7,786 bases of DNA from DRGV01 sp018903055 [NCBI: bacterium]. GTDB taxonomy: Bacteria > UBP18 > UBA7526. The notes beneath the pieces are model-generated. The model did not search any database. It was not told the DNA's origin and worked only from the letters and a program-made list of their open reading frames with translations. The stretch is taken from assembly GCA_018903055.1 (NCBI GenBank), contig JAHIPW010000075.1, forward strand, positions 1 through 7,786. The letters are read 5' to 3'. Shown in pieces: positions 1 through 7,786 of the stretch; position 1 is the first letter of the stretch, and every line of letters begins with the position of its first letter. Both the position numbers and the translations under genes were made by a program.

Positions 1-888
1 CCCTCCTATCCCTACAAGTATACCGCTCACATATTTAAGGATGCCGATATCTCCTTTGCGAACCTGGAATCTCCCCTATCCACAAAGGGAGAACCGAACC
101 CGAATAAGGAATATACCTTCCGAGCAAACCCCAAGGTCGCCGAAGGATTAAAGGATGCGGGATTCGACGTCCTATCCTTGGCCAATAATCACATCCTGGA
201 CTATGGAGGAGAAGCCCTTTTTGAGACCATAGAAGTCTTAGATAGCAAAATGATCTTCCACATCGGGGCAGGAAAGAATATTCAAGAGGCAAGGGAACCG
301 ATCATTCTCAAAGTAAAGAATAAAAAATTTGGATTCCTTGCCTATTCCAATACCTTCCCTGAAGAATTCTGGGCGAAAGAAGAAAAAGCAGGAACTGCCT
401 ATGGTAAATTTTCAAGCGTAAAAGAGGATGTCAAAGAACTAAAAGAAAAGGTAGATTTTCTAATTATTTCCTTCCACTGGGGAGATGAAGAGCAGGTCTC
501 TCCTCAGGAGTATCAAAGGAATTTAGCCCATCTGGCCATCGATAATGGGGCAGACATTATCTTAGGCCATCATACTCATATGCTAAGTGGTATAGAGACC
601 TATAAGAACGGGGTAATTATCTATTCTTTGGGAAACTTTGCCTTCGGCTCCTATAGCGAGAAAGCAAAAGAATCGGCAATCTTCAGGTTTTATTTTTCAA
701 AAGATAGGTTACAAAAATTAGAGATTATTCCTATTTCGGTCTATAACAAAGAGGTTAGGTTCCAACCCCAAATCCTTAAAGATAGAGAAGCAGAAAGAGT
801 CCTGGAAAGAATCCAGGAATTATCAAAAGAATTCAATACCAAGATTAAGGTAGAAAACTCCAAAGGAATAATTACCTTTTCGGAGTGA
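1..888 (+). CDS. CapA/PGA_cap-family metallophosphatase-like protein, 5' end outside the window
   Basis: Frame 1 is open from the first base of the window to TGA at 886-888, giving 295 residues without the N-terminus. The protein matches the CapA (poly-gamma-glutamate capsule, PGA_cap) family, a calcineurin-like metallophosphoesterase fold. Numbering from the window edge, visible family motifs are NLESPL (21-26), a FRANP-type stretch leading to LANNHILDYG (60-69), SFHWGDE (158-163), GHHTHMLSGIE (189-199) and YSLGNFAFG (208-216). The Asn/His motifs are the expected metal-site residues. The usual N-terminal GD motif and any signal peptide lie upstream of the window. TTG at 178 codes for the Leu of LANNHILDYG, inside the conserved core, so it is not the start. 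CapA proteins take part in capsule or polyglutamate export or related envelope chemistry, but the family is broad and the substrate here cannot be told. The gene converges on gyrA with a 38-bp gap. Confidence 0.9.
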   Translation, partial: PSYPYKYTAHIFKDADISFANLESPLSTKGEPNPNKEYTFRANPKVAEGLKDAGFDVLSLANNHILDYGGEALFETIEVLDSKMIFHIGAGKNIQEAREPIILKVKNKKFGFLAYSNTFPEEFWAKEEKAGTAYGKFSSVKEDVKELKEKVDFLIISFHWGDEEQVSPQEYQRNLAHLAIDNGADIILGHHTHMLSGIETYKNGVIIYSLGNFAFGSYSEKAKESAIFRFYFSKDRLQKLEIIPISVYNKEVRFQPQILKDREAERVLERIQELSKEFNTKIKVENSKGIITFSE

Positions 889-890
889 AA

Positions 891-934
891 CGGAGACCCC
901 GACCCTTTTCTTCCTGCTTGTCGGGGTTACTTTT
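891..934. repeat. Palindromic interspersed element, copy 1, spanning the gyrA stop codon
   Basis: This 44-bp unit matches 1042-1085 at 40 of 44 positions by eye. It contains the inverted pair ACCCCGAC (896-903) and GTCGGGGT (920-927) around a 16-base loop. The gyrA stop codon (complement of 927-929) lies at its edge. In the plus-strand direction it follows the CapA stop codon by 2 bases and is followed by T-rich sequence, so it might help terminate CapA transcription. However, the loop is long and the T tract is interrupted. Confidence 0.75.
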
Positions 935-3614
935 GACTTTTGGTTCTTGGCTTTTGACTCTTGACTTTTGACTCTTGACTTTCTTTTTTGAGGGGTCTTC
1001 CCCTTTTTCTTTTTTCTATTTTCCCACTTTTCGAAGCGGAGCGGAGACCCCGACCCTTTTCTCCCCGCTTGTCGGGGCTACTTTCTTTCTTTACCTCTAC
1101 TTCTTTCTCACTTTCACGCTTTCCCACTTTCTCACTTTCCCGCTTGTCGGGGCTACTTTCTCTTTTTACTTCTGCTTCCTCCCTATCCTGGTTGTTCATC
1201 ACCCGGGCAATGGCCACCACCTTATCTTCTGGCTTAAGTCTAATGAGACGAACCCCTTGAGTATTTCTTCCCATGGACCGGATATCCTTAATCGGAGATT
1301 GGATAATCATTCCTCTTGCAGTAACAATCATCAACCCATCAGAGGTATCAACCATCTTGATTCCCACCACCGGGCCATTCCTCTTGGTGGTCTGAATATT
1401 TATTACTCCTTTACCACCCCGCGACTGGACCCGATAATTGGTATGCTTGGTCCTTTTCCCATATCCATTCTCGGTAATCGCTAATAACGTGGCCTCCTCC
1501 CTTATGACCTCCATGCCGATTACCCGATCCTCCTTACTTAGCCTAATTCCCCTTACTCCCCTTGCTCCCCTTCCCATGCCTCGCACCTGGGTTTCTCGGA
1601 ATCTTATAGCCAGTCCCACCCTGGTTCCCAAGACAACATCCTGAGAGCCATCGGTCATCTTCACCTTCATTAACTCGTCCCCCTTATCCAGACGGAGAGC
1701 AATGATCCCTCCTGCCCGAGGACGAGAATAAGCAGCCAGATTGGTCTTCTTAATTACCCCCTTCTTGGTAGCCATAATGAGGAAGTGTCTGTCATCGAAC
1801 TCCTTCACTGGTATGAAGGTGGTGACAAATTCATCCTGATCCAGTTTTAATAAGTTAACAATGGCCTTTCCCTTGGCCGCTCTTCCTGTTTGGGGAATCT
1901 TATAAACCTTCAGCCAGTGAATCCTTCCCTTATTGGTGAAGCATAAGATATACTGGTGGGTAGAAGCAATCAGGAGATGCTCTACGAAGTCCTCTTCCTT
2001 GGTCCCCATTCCCGTGACCCCTCTTCCACCCCTTCTCTGGATGCGATAGGTGGAAACGGGAATCCTCTTTATATAACCAGTATGAGAAACAGTGATGGCT
2101 ACATCCTCCTCAGCGATTAAGTCTTCTACCTGGAACTCCTCCACCGCGGCCTTGGTAATCTGAGTCCTTCTTTTATCCCCGTATTTCTTCTTAATAGCCA
2201 ATAGCTCTTCACTAATAATATCCAGGACCTTCTGGGGATCCTTCAGGATTGTTTTATACTCCTTTATTCTCTTCTCTAATTCCTTATACTCCAGATCTAT
2301 CTTCTCCCTCTCCAGTCCGGTCAACCTCTGCAGTTTCATATCCAGGATGGCCTGGGCCTGTTCCTCACTCAATTCAAAGGCCTTGATTAACTTCTCCTCA
2401 GCCTCTTCAGGTGACTTGGAGGCCCTGATTATCTTTATCGTCTTATCCAAGTTAGCGATGGCAATACGCAGACCTTCCAGGATGTGGGCCCGGAGAGTGT
2501 CCTTTCTTAATTCATACTCTATCCTTCTTACCGTCACCCTTCGTCTATGCTCAATGTAGTGGACGATTACTTGCTTAAGGTTTAAGACCCGCGGACGGTT
2601 ATTGACCAGGGCGAGCATAATTACCCCGAAGGTGGTCTGCATTTGGGTATGCTTGTATAATTGATTCAGAATAACCTGAGCGATCTCACCCCTCTTCAAT
2701 TCAATGACAACCCTCATTCCTTTCCTATCCGATTCATCCCTTAAGTCCGCTATCCCTTCAATCTTCTTGGCCCGGACTAAATTAGCGATGGACTCCACTA
2801 ACCTTGCCTTATTCACCTGGAAAGGTATCTCTTTTACTATGATAGACTCTCTTCCTCCCTTATGCTTCTCAATATCCGCCCTGGCCCTCACAGTAATATG
2901 TCCCCTTCCTGTGGTATAGGCCTCTTCTATTCCGCTCCTGCCACAGATGAGAGCCCCGGTAGGAAAGTCTGGTCCTTTAATGATGGGGATTAACTTCTCC
3001 ACTTCAATCTCTGGATCATCTATGACCGCGATTGTGCCATCCACCACCTCTTCTAAATTATGGGGAGGGATATTGGTGGCCATTCCCACCGCAATACCCG
3101 ACGAGCCATTTACCAAAAGGTTTGGAATGGCAGAGGGTAGAATATGGGGCTCTTGCAAAGAGCCATCGAAGTTGGGGCCAAAGTTTACCGTCTCCTTCTC
3201 AATATCCTTGAGTATCTCCTCAGCCAGGGATCCTAATCTAACCTCAGTATATCTCATGGCCGCTGGCGCATCACCATCTACAGAGCCGAAGTTGCCCTGA
3301 CCATCGATTAAGGGGTGTCTCAGAGAGAAGTCCTGGACCATCCTGGTCAGGGTATCGTAGACCGCGGCATCCCCGTGAGGATGGTACTTTCCCAAGACCT
3401 CTCCTACAATCCTTGCCGACTTCTTATGTGGTCTGTTATGGGTCATCCCCATCTGATGCATGGCATAGAGAATCCTTCTATGCACTGGCTTCAGTCCATC
3501 CCTTACATCCGGTAATGCCCTACCGATGATGACGCTCATGGCATAATCGATATAGGAATCCTTCATCTCATCTTCAATATAAATGGGAATAATTTTTTCC
3601 TTAATCTCTACCAT
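927..3614 (-). CDS. gyrA: DNA gyrase subunit A with an extended basic repeat-derived tail
   Basis: This 895-residue protein is the breakage-reunion and DNA-wrapping subunit of gyrase, which acts with GyrB as A2B2 to introduce negative supercoils using ATP. The N-terminal winged-helix region carries DVRDGLKPVHRRILYAM and the active-site Tyr122 in AAMRYTEVRL. The QRDR reads HPHGDAAVYD, so the residue aligned to E. coli Ser83 is Ala83, while Asp87 is kept. A coiled-coil and C-gate region covers about 365-490. Six beta-pinwheel blade motifs begin near 508, 559, 615, 663, 713 and 764. The GyrA box QRRGGRG at 526-532 separates it from ParC. Residues 808-895 are a low-complexity K/R/E/S tail, net positive, with two ESSPDKR copies and an AT-hook-like RGRP core at 871-874. 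The ATG has AAAGGA 7 bases upstream (rc 3622-3627) and AGGAGG 13 bases upstream. It lies 42 bp after the HEAT gene, so co-transcription is likely. Confidence 0.98.
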   Translation of the reverse strand: MVEIKEKIIPIYIEDEMKDSYIDYAMSVIIGRALPDVRDGLKPVHRRILYAMHQMGMTHNRPHKKSARIVGEVLGKYHPHGDAAVYDTLTRMVQDFSLRHPLIDGQGNFGSVDGDAPAAMRYTEVRLGSLAEEILKDIEKETVNFGPNFDGSLQEPHILPSAIPNLLVNGSSGIAVGMATNIPPHNLEEVVDGTIAVIDDPEIEVEKLIPIIKGPDFPTGALICGRSGIEEAYTTGRGHITVRARADIEKHKGGRESIIVKEIPFQVNKARLVESIANLVRAKKIEGIADLRDESDRKGMRVVIELKRGEIAQVILNQLYKHTQMQTTFGVIMLALVNNRPRVLNLKQVIVHYIEHRRRVTVRRIEYELRKDTLRAHILEGLRIAIANLDKTIKIIRASKSPEEAEEKLIKAFELSEEQAQAILDMKLQRLTGLEREKIDLEYKELEKRIKEYKTILKDPQKVLDIISEELLAIKKKYGDKRRTQITKAAVEEFQVEDLIAEEDVAITVSHTGYIKRIPVSTYRIQRRGGRGVTGMGTKEEDFVEHLLIASTHQYILCFTNKGRIHWLKVYKIPQTGRAAKGKAIVNLLKLDQDEFVTTFIPVKEFDDRHFLIMATKKGVIKKTNLAAYSRPRAGGIIALRLDKGDELMKVKMTDGSQDVVLGTRVGLAIRFRETQVRGMGRGARGVRGIRLSKEDRVIGMEVIREEATLLAITENGYGKRTKHTNYRVQSRGGKGVINIQTTKRNGPVVGIKMVDTSDGLMIVTARGMIIQSPIKDIRSMGRNTQGVRLIRLKPEDKVVAIARVMNNQDREEAEVKRESSPDKRESEKVGKRESEKEVEVKKESSPDKRGEKGRGLRSASKSGKIEKRKRGRPLKKESQESKVKSQKPRTKSQK
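930..978 (-). repeat. 7-bp tandem array encoding the last residues of GyrA
   Basis: Seven consecutive 7-bp units read on the plus strand as CTTTTGA, CTTTTGG, TTCTTGG, CTTTTGA, CTCTTGA, CTTTTGA, CTCTTGA. The last four alternate strictly between two variants. Because 7 is not a multiple of 3, three units give a 7-residue period, which produces the S-K/S-Q-K pattern at GyrA 879-894. The array adjoins copy 1 of the palindromic element. Confidence 0.8.
990..1016 (+). terminator. Candidate intrinsic terminator for the CapA-like gene, inside the gyrA 3' end
   Basis: On the plus strand AGGGG (991-995) pairs with CCCCT (1000-1004) around the loop TCTT, with a possible G-T pair outside. It is followed at once by a T-rich run (1004-1015, one C). 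The opposite strand has no T run after the stem. The stem is only 5-6 bp, so the strength is uncertain. If used, CapA transcripts would overlap the end of gyrA by about 90 bases in antisense. The same bases encode the RGRP stretch of GyrA. Confidence 0.35.
1042..1085. repeat. Palindromic interspersed element, copy 2, inside the gyrA coding region
   Basis: This is the second copy of the 44-bp unit, with CCCCGAC (1048-1054) and GTCGGGG (1071-1077) separated by 16 bases, as in copy 1. It can form an alternative inner hairpin, CCCCG (1063-1067) with CGGGG (1073-1077). Read on the minus strand it encodes GyrA residues of the ESSPDKRGEKGRGLR region, about 844-858. It sits 151 bp from copy 1, so the two copies are in different frames relative to gyrA. 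Confidence 0.75.
1103..1142 (-). repeat. 8-bp tandem array inside the gyrA tail
   Basis: Five consecutive 8-bp units read on the plus strand as CTTTCTCA, CTTTCACG, CTTTCCCA, CTTTCTCA, CTTTCCCG. On the coding strand they give the RESEK-VGK-RESEK stretch of GyrA (825-837). The array lies between palindromic copy 2 and half-copy 3 and runs straight into the latter. Confidence 0.8.
1139..1160. repeat. Half copy of the palindromic element (copy 3)
   Basis: These 22 bases are identical to 1064-1085, the right half of copy 2. The offset is 75 bp, exactly 25 codons, so both copies are read in the same frame and give the duplicated peptide EVK-R/K-ESSPDKR (GyrA 815-825 and 840-850). The left arm of the large palindrome is missing here and is replaced by the 8-bp array. 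The flanking coding sequence is also similar, which points to a segmental duplication in the tail. Confidence 0.75.
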
Positions 3615-3656
3615 TTCCTAATCCTTTCCTCCTGGGCAAAAATAACATCTTCACTT

Positions 3657-4223
3657 CTATTTTGGAAGTTCTTTTTCCATTTCTTTGATCTCTTTCATCA
3701 TCTCTTCCGCTTCTTTCAAAGGAGACCCTTTTTCATAAGTGTAATCCTTACCTGTAATCTTTTTCAAGGATTGTGCGGCCTGACTGCGAGTGTAAGAATA
3801 CTTATCTTTCAAAGCCTTTTCCAAAGCGGGAACAGCTCTCCTATCGCCAATCTCTCCCAAGGCTTTTGCTGCTGCAGCCCGCATATAACTAGGACTATCA
3901 CTTTCCAGGACATTGATCAATGCCGGGGTTGCCCTTTTGTCACCAATTCTTCCCAAAGCCTTTATTATCTCAGTTCGTAAGTGATCGTTCTTACTATATT
4001 TCAAATGTTCCATTAAAGGTTCCACTGCCCTAGGATCACCAATCATTCCTAATGCCACAACAGCATCTGGTTTTTCAAAATTTTCATCACCATACTTTAG
4101 TACCTTTATTATTTTATTGATGACCACGCTCAATTCATCTTTAGTCTTGCTCCTCACTGTTTCGCTTGTAAGAAAGACTACCGCAATACTAACTACTAGT
4201 AAAATAATGAGGTATCGCTTCAT
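3657..4223 (-). CDS. HEAT-repeat (PBS-lyase-type) protein with N-terminal membrane segment or signal
   Basis: With the chosen start the product has 188 residues. Residues 4-18 are a strongly hydrophobic helix after a short basic start (MKRY), so it is either an uncleaved anchor or a signal peptide; there is no lipobox cysteine. Residues 46-158 hold about four HEAT repeats, with the helix signatures AVVALGMIGDPRAVEPL, IIKALGRIGDKRATPAL, AAKALGEIGDRRAVPAL and a degenerate AAQSLKKITG. The C-terminus (164-188) is a Lys/Glu/Met-rich helix. Such repeats form protein-binding solenoids and carry no catalytic residues. A longer reading frame starts 8 codons upstream at 4247, but it has no ribosome site, whereas the chosen ATG has AAGGAGG at 9 bases. 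The gene ends 42 bp before gyrA and follows gyrB, yet a surface-facing scaffold has no evident link to gyrase. The partner and role are unknown. Confidence 0.85.
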   Translation of the reverse strand: MKRYLIILLVVSIAVVFLTSETVRSKTKDELSVVINKIIKVLKYGDENFEKPDAVVALGMIGDPRAVEPLMEHLKYSKNDHLRTEIIKALGRIGDKRATPALINVLESDSPSYMRAAAAKALGEIGDRRAVPALEKALKDKYSYTRSQAAQSLKKITGKDYTYEKGSPLKEAEEMMKEIKEMEKELPK

Positions 4224-4232
4224 TCTTCTATT

Positions 4233-4239
4233 CCTCCTT
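4233..4239 (-). promoter_or_regulatory. Shine-Dalgarno AAGGAGG that decides the HEAT-gene start
   Basis: The reverse complement of 4233-4239 is AAGGAGG, 9 bases ahead of the ATG at 4223-4221. The upstream in-frame ATG at 4247-4245 would place this site inside the coding region and has no purine-rich site of its own. Confidence 0.85.
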
Positions 4240-4251
4240 TCCTTCATTTAA

Positions 4252-4346
4252 ACCATATGACCATAAGACAACAGGACCATCTGACATCTGATATCCGTGT
4301 CTATCCGTGTCACTATCTGCGATTAGCTTTTAGTTTTTAGTCTCCG
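4252..4346. repeat. Mosaic of short-period repeats upstream of the HEAT gene
   Basis: Three micro-arrays follow each other. From 4252 there are 8-bp units ACCATATG, ACCATAAG, ACAACAGG, ACCATCTG and a partial ACATCTG. Then come ATCCGTGT at 4293 and 4303 and a related ATCTGC at 4315. Then 7-bp units GCTTTTA (4326), GTTTTTA (4333) and GTCTCCG (4340) follow. There is no open reading frame of note and I see no convincing promoter, although one for the HEAT gene could be hidden here. Confidence 0.65.
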
Positions 4347-4360
4347 AACTCCCCACCTGT

Positions 4361-4388
4361 GGCGAGGTCTCGCCCCTTTGGGGCGGAC
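4361..4388. repeat. Strong hairpin in the gyrB-HEAT spacer
   Basis: CGCCCC (4371-4376) pairs perfectly with GGGGCG (4380-4385) across a TTT loop. GTC (4367-4369) and GAC (4386-4388) extend it with one bulged T. A competing inverted pair GGCGAG (4361-4366) and CTCGCC (4369-4374) overlaps it, so the RNA could switch between two folds. Neither strand has a T run after the stem, so a standard intrinsic terminator for gyrB is not supported. The 9-mer CTCCGAACT flanks it on both sides (4342-4350 and 4399-4407). Confidence 0.65.
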
Positions 4389-4412
4389 GAACTGTAAACT
4401 CCGAACTAAACT

Positions 4413-4450
4413 ATCTGTGCTAATCTGTTATAAATCCGTGCTCATCCGTG
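4413..4450. repeat. 10-11 bp spaced ATCYGTG array touching the gyrB stop codon
   Basis: Related heptamers start at 4413 (ATCTGTG), 4423 (ATCTGTT), 4434 (ATCCGTG) and 4444 (ATCCGTG), with spacings of 10, 11 and 10 bp. The gyrB stop codon begins 3 bases further on. The same heptamer recurs at 4293 and 4303 on the other side of the hairpin, in the same orientation. Confidence 0.75.
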
Positions 4451-4453
4451 TTC

Positions 4454-7190
<2,737 letters not shown>

Positions 7191-7673
7191 TTAGTCTCTC
7201 TTCTCATCCCTGATAGTTTCGTATTTTGCTTCTTTTGTAAGAAAGTTCTTTAGTATTTTCTTTATTTCAGGGTCCTCTATCTTTTCTAAACTCTCTTCTA
7301 TTTTTTTTCTCTTCTCTTTATCTAATTTTACGCTTTCTAAATCTATTGTCTTTTCTTTCTTCTCTTCTGGAAAAGATTTTTTTATTTCTCCTATCTTAAA
7401 ATAGATATCTTTAATCACCTCTTTCCCAATGCTTCTATTCAACCTTTCTATTATCCTATTCTTTAAAAAGGTAAGTTCCTGAGTCCAGGAGGAGCTCTCC
7501 ACCAGAACGGTCATCCTACCATCATAGACCTTGACGGGCTTGGTATGGAGAGCGATATTCTCCCCTACTGCATCATTCCATAAGGATAGAATGGCACACT
7601 CCTTGATTCTCTTTTCCAGCCCTAACTTACGCAGAATAGCATTCAGGATTCTTTTAATTCTCTTGGGCCTCAT
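7191..7673 (-). CDS. DUF721 / DciA-family protein, probable replicative helicase accessory factor
   Basis: The product has 160 residues. The DUF721 core covers about 1-97: a basic N-terminus (RPKRIKRILNAILRKLGL), then LWNDAVGENIALHTKPVKVYDGRMTVLVESSSWTQ in separate conserved blocks, including Trp32 and Trp63, then the helix FLKNRIIERLNR and the strand DIYFKIGEI. These form the KH-like fold of DciA, which associates with DnaB helicase in bacteria lacking DnaC or DnaI. The C-terminal third (98-160) is Lys/Glu-rich with the family-like helix DPEIKKILKNFL. Its DNA is clearly more A/T-rich than the 5' half. The ATG has GAGG 5 bases upstream (rc 7679-7682). Position before gyrB is common for this family and supports the call; biochemical function is inferred from family alone. 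Confidence 0.88.
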   Translation of the reverse strand: MRPKRIKRILNAILRKLGLEKRIKECAILSLWNDAVGENIALHTKPVKVYDGRMTVLVESSSWTQELTFLKNRIIERLNRSIGKEVIKDIYFKIGEIKKSFPEEKKEKTIDLESVKLDKEKRKKIEESLEKIEDPEIKKILKNFLTKEAKYETIRDEKRD

Positions 7674-7697
7674 TTAATCCTCGCTATCGCTCGGATA

Positions 7698-7778
7698 GTT
7701 AGCCTGTTAACCGGTTATCCTGTTAGCCGGTTAATCTGTCTAACCGGCAAACTGGTAAACTGGCCAACTGGCAAACTT
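7698..7778. repeat. 8-bp tandem array upstream of the dciA-like gene
   Basis: Ten contiguous units fit an 8-bp period, with one 9-bp step. They read GTTAGCCT, GTTAACCG, GTTATCCT, GTTAGCCG, GTTAATCT, then GTCTAACCG, then GCAAACTG, GTAAACTG, GCCAACTG, GCAAACTT. In the first five, the last base alternates T,G,T,G,T, showing a 16-bp higher-order unit. The array fills most of the region where the dciA-like promoter would be expected. I see no clear -10 box in the part available. Confidence 0.8.
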
Positions 7779-7786
7779 TTTATGTA

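Noticed and set aside
178-180. TTG as start codon of the CapA-like gene
   Set aside because: It codes for Leu inside the conserved LANNHILDYG motif, and the frame stays open with family-like sequence back to base 1.
896-927. Intrinsic terminator for gyrA at the palindromic element
   Set aside because: On the minus strand the stem is followed by TCTCCGTTTC, not a T run, and the loop is 16 bases; it may still slow polymerase but cannot be called a terminator for gyrA.
975-1484. Plus-strand open frames of 60-170 codons over gyrA and gyrB
   Set aside because: They lie antisense to conserved gyrase domains, have no family resemblance or ribosome site, and reflect the strand bias of long real genes.
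927-3614. Topoisomerase IV ParC instead of GyrA
   Set aside because: A true GyrA box (QRRGGRG) and six pinwheel motifs are present, and the partner gene is a typical GyrB.
4224-4247. Upstream ATG of the HEAT gene giving 196 residues
   Set aside because: No ribosome site precedes it, while AAGGAGG stands 9 bases before the next ATG at 4223, which begins a proper membrane or signal segment.
4252-4450. CRISPR array in the repeat-rich spacer
   Set aside because: Units are 7-11 bp, degenerate and contiguous, with no 25-40 bp repeats separated by unique spacers and no cas gene.

Overview
The window is a bacterial chromosomal fragment carrying DNA gyrase and a replication accessory gene. Four genes lie on the minus strand, in transcription order dciA-like (DUF721), gyrB, a small anchored or exported HEAT-repeat protein, and gyrA. 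They converge on the 3' part of a CapA/PGA_cap-family gene on the plus strand, which is cut by the left window edge. The DUF721-gyrB-gyrA order is a familiar oriC-side arrangement in many bacteria, so recF, dnaN and dnaA may lie beyond the right edge; that is inference. GyrB is 804 residues, the long form with an insertion in the TOPRIM half that is typical of Gram-negative-type lineages. Base composition is moderate. No residue fixes the phylum; my best reading is an uncultivated Gram-negative-type bacterium known mainly from metagenomes.

Layout: 1-888 CapA-like C-terminal part (+); 891-934 a 44-bp palindromic element that contains the gyrA stop codon; 927-3614 gyrA (-), whose last 88 codons form a low-complexity basic tail built from repeats; 3657-4223 HEAT-repeat gene (-); 4224-4453 a spacer made almost wholly of short-period repeats and one strong hairpin; 4454-6868 gyrB (-); 6869-7190 a 322-bp spacer with helically spaced GTTAC repeats on the left and their inverted counterparts on the right; 7191-7673 dciA-like gene (-); 7698-7778 an 8-bp tandem array upstream of it.

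GyrB supplies ATP hydrolysis and the TOPRIM metal site, and GyrA supplies the catalytic tyrosine and the DNA-wrapping pinwheel; together they form the A2B2 supercoiling enzyme. DciA-family proteins assist the replicative helicase. Thus three of the four minus-strand genes serve replication and topology, and the HEAT gene is the odd member.

The unusual signal is the repeat content. Every spacer except the 42-bp one before gyrA carries a different family of degenerate short tandem repeats (7, 8 or 10-11 bp period), often touching a stop codon. Similar arrays plus a palindromic element have become protein-coding in the gyrA 3' end, giving a basic tail with an AT-hook-like RGRP core. I see no phage, transposase, CRISPR, tRNA or rRNA gene.
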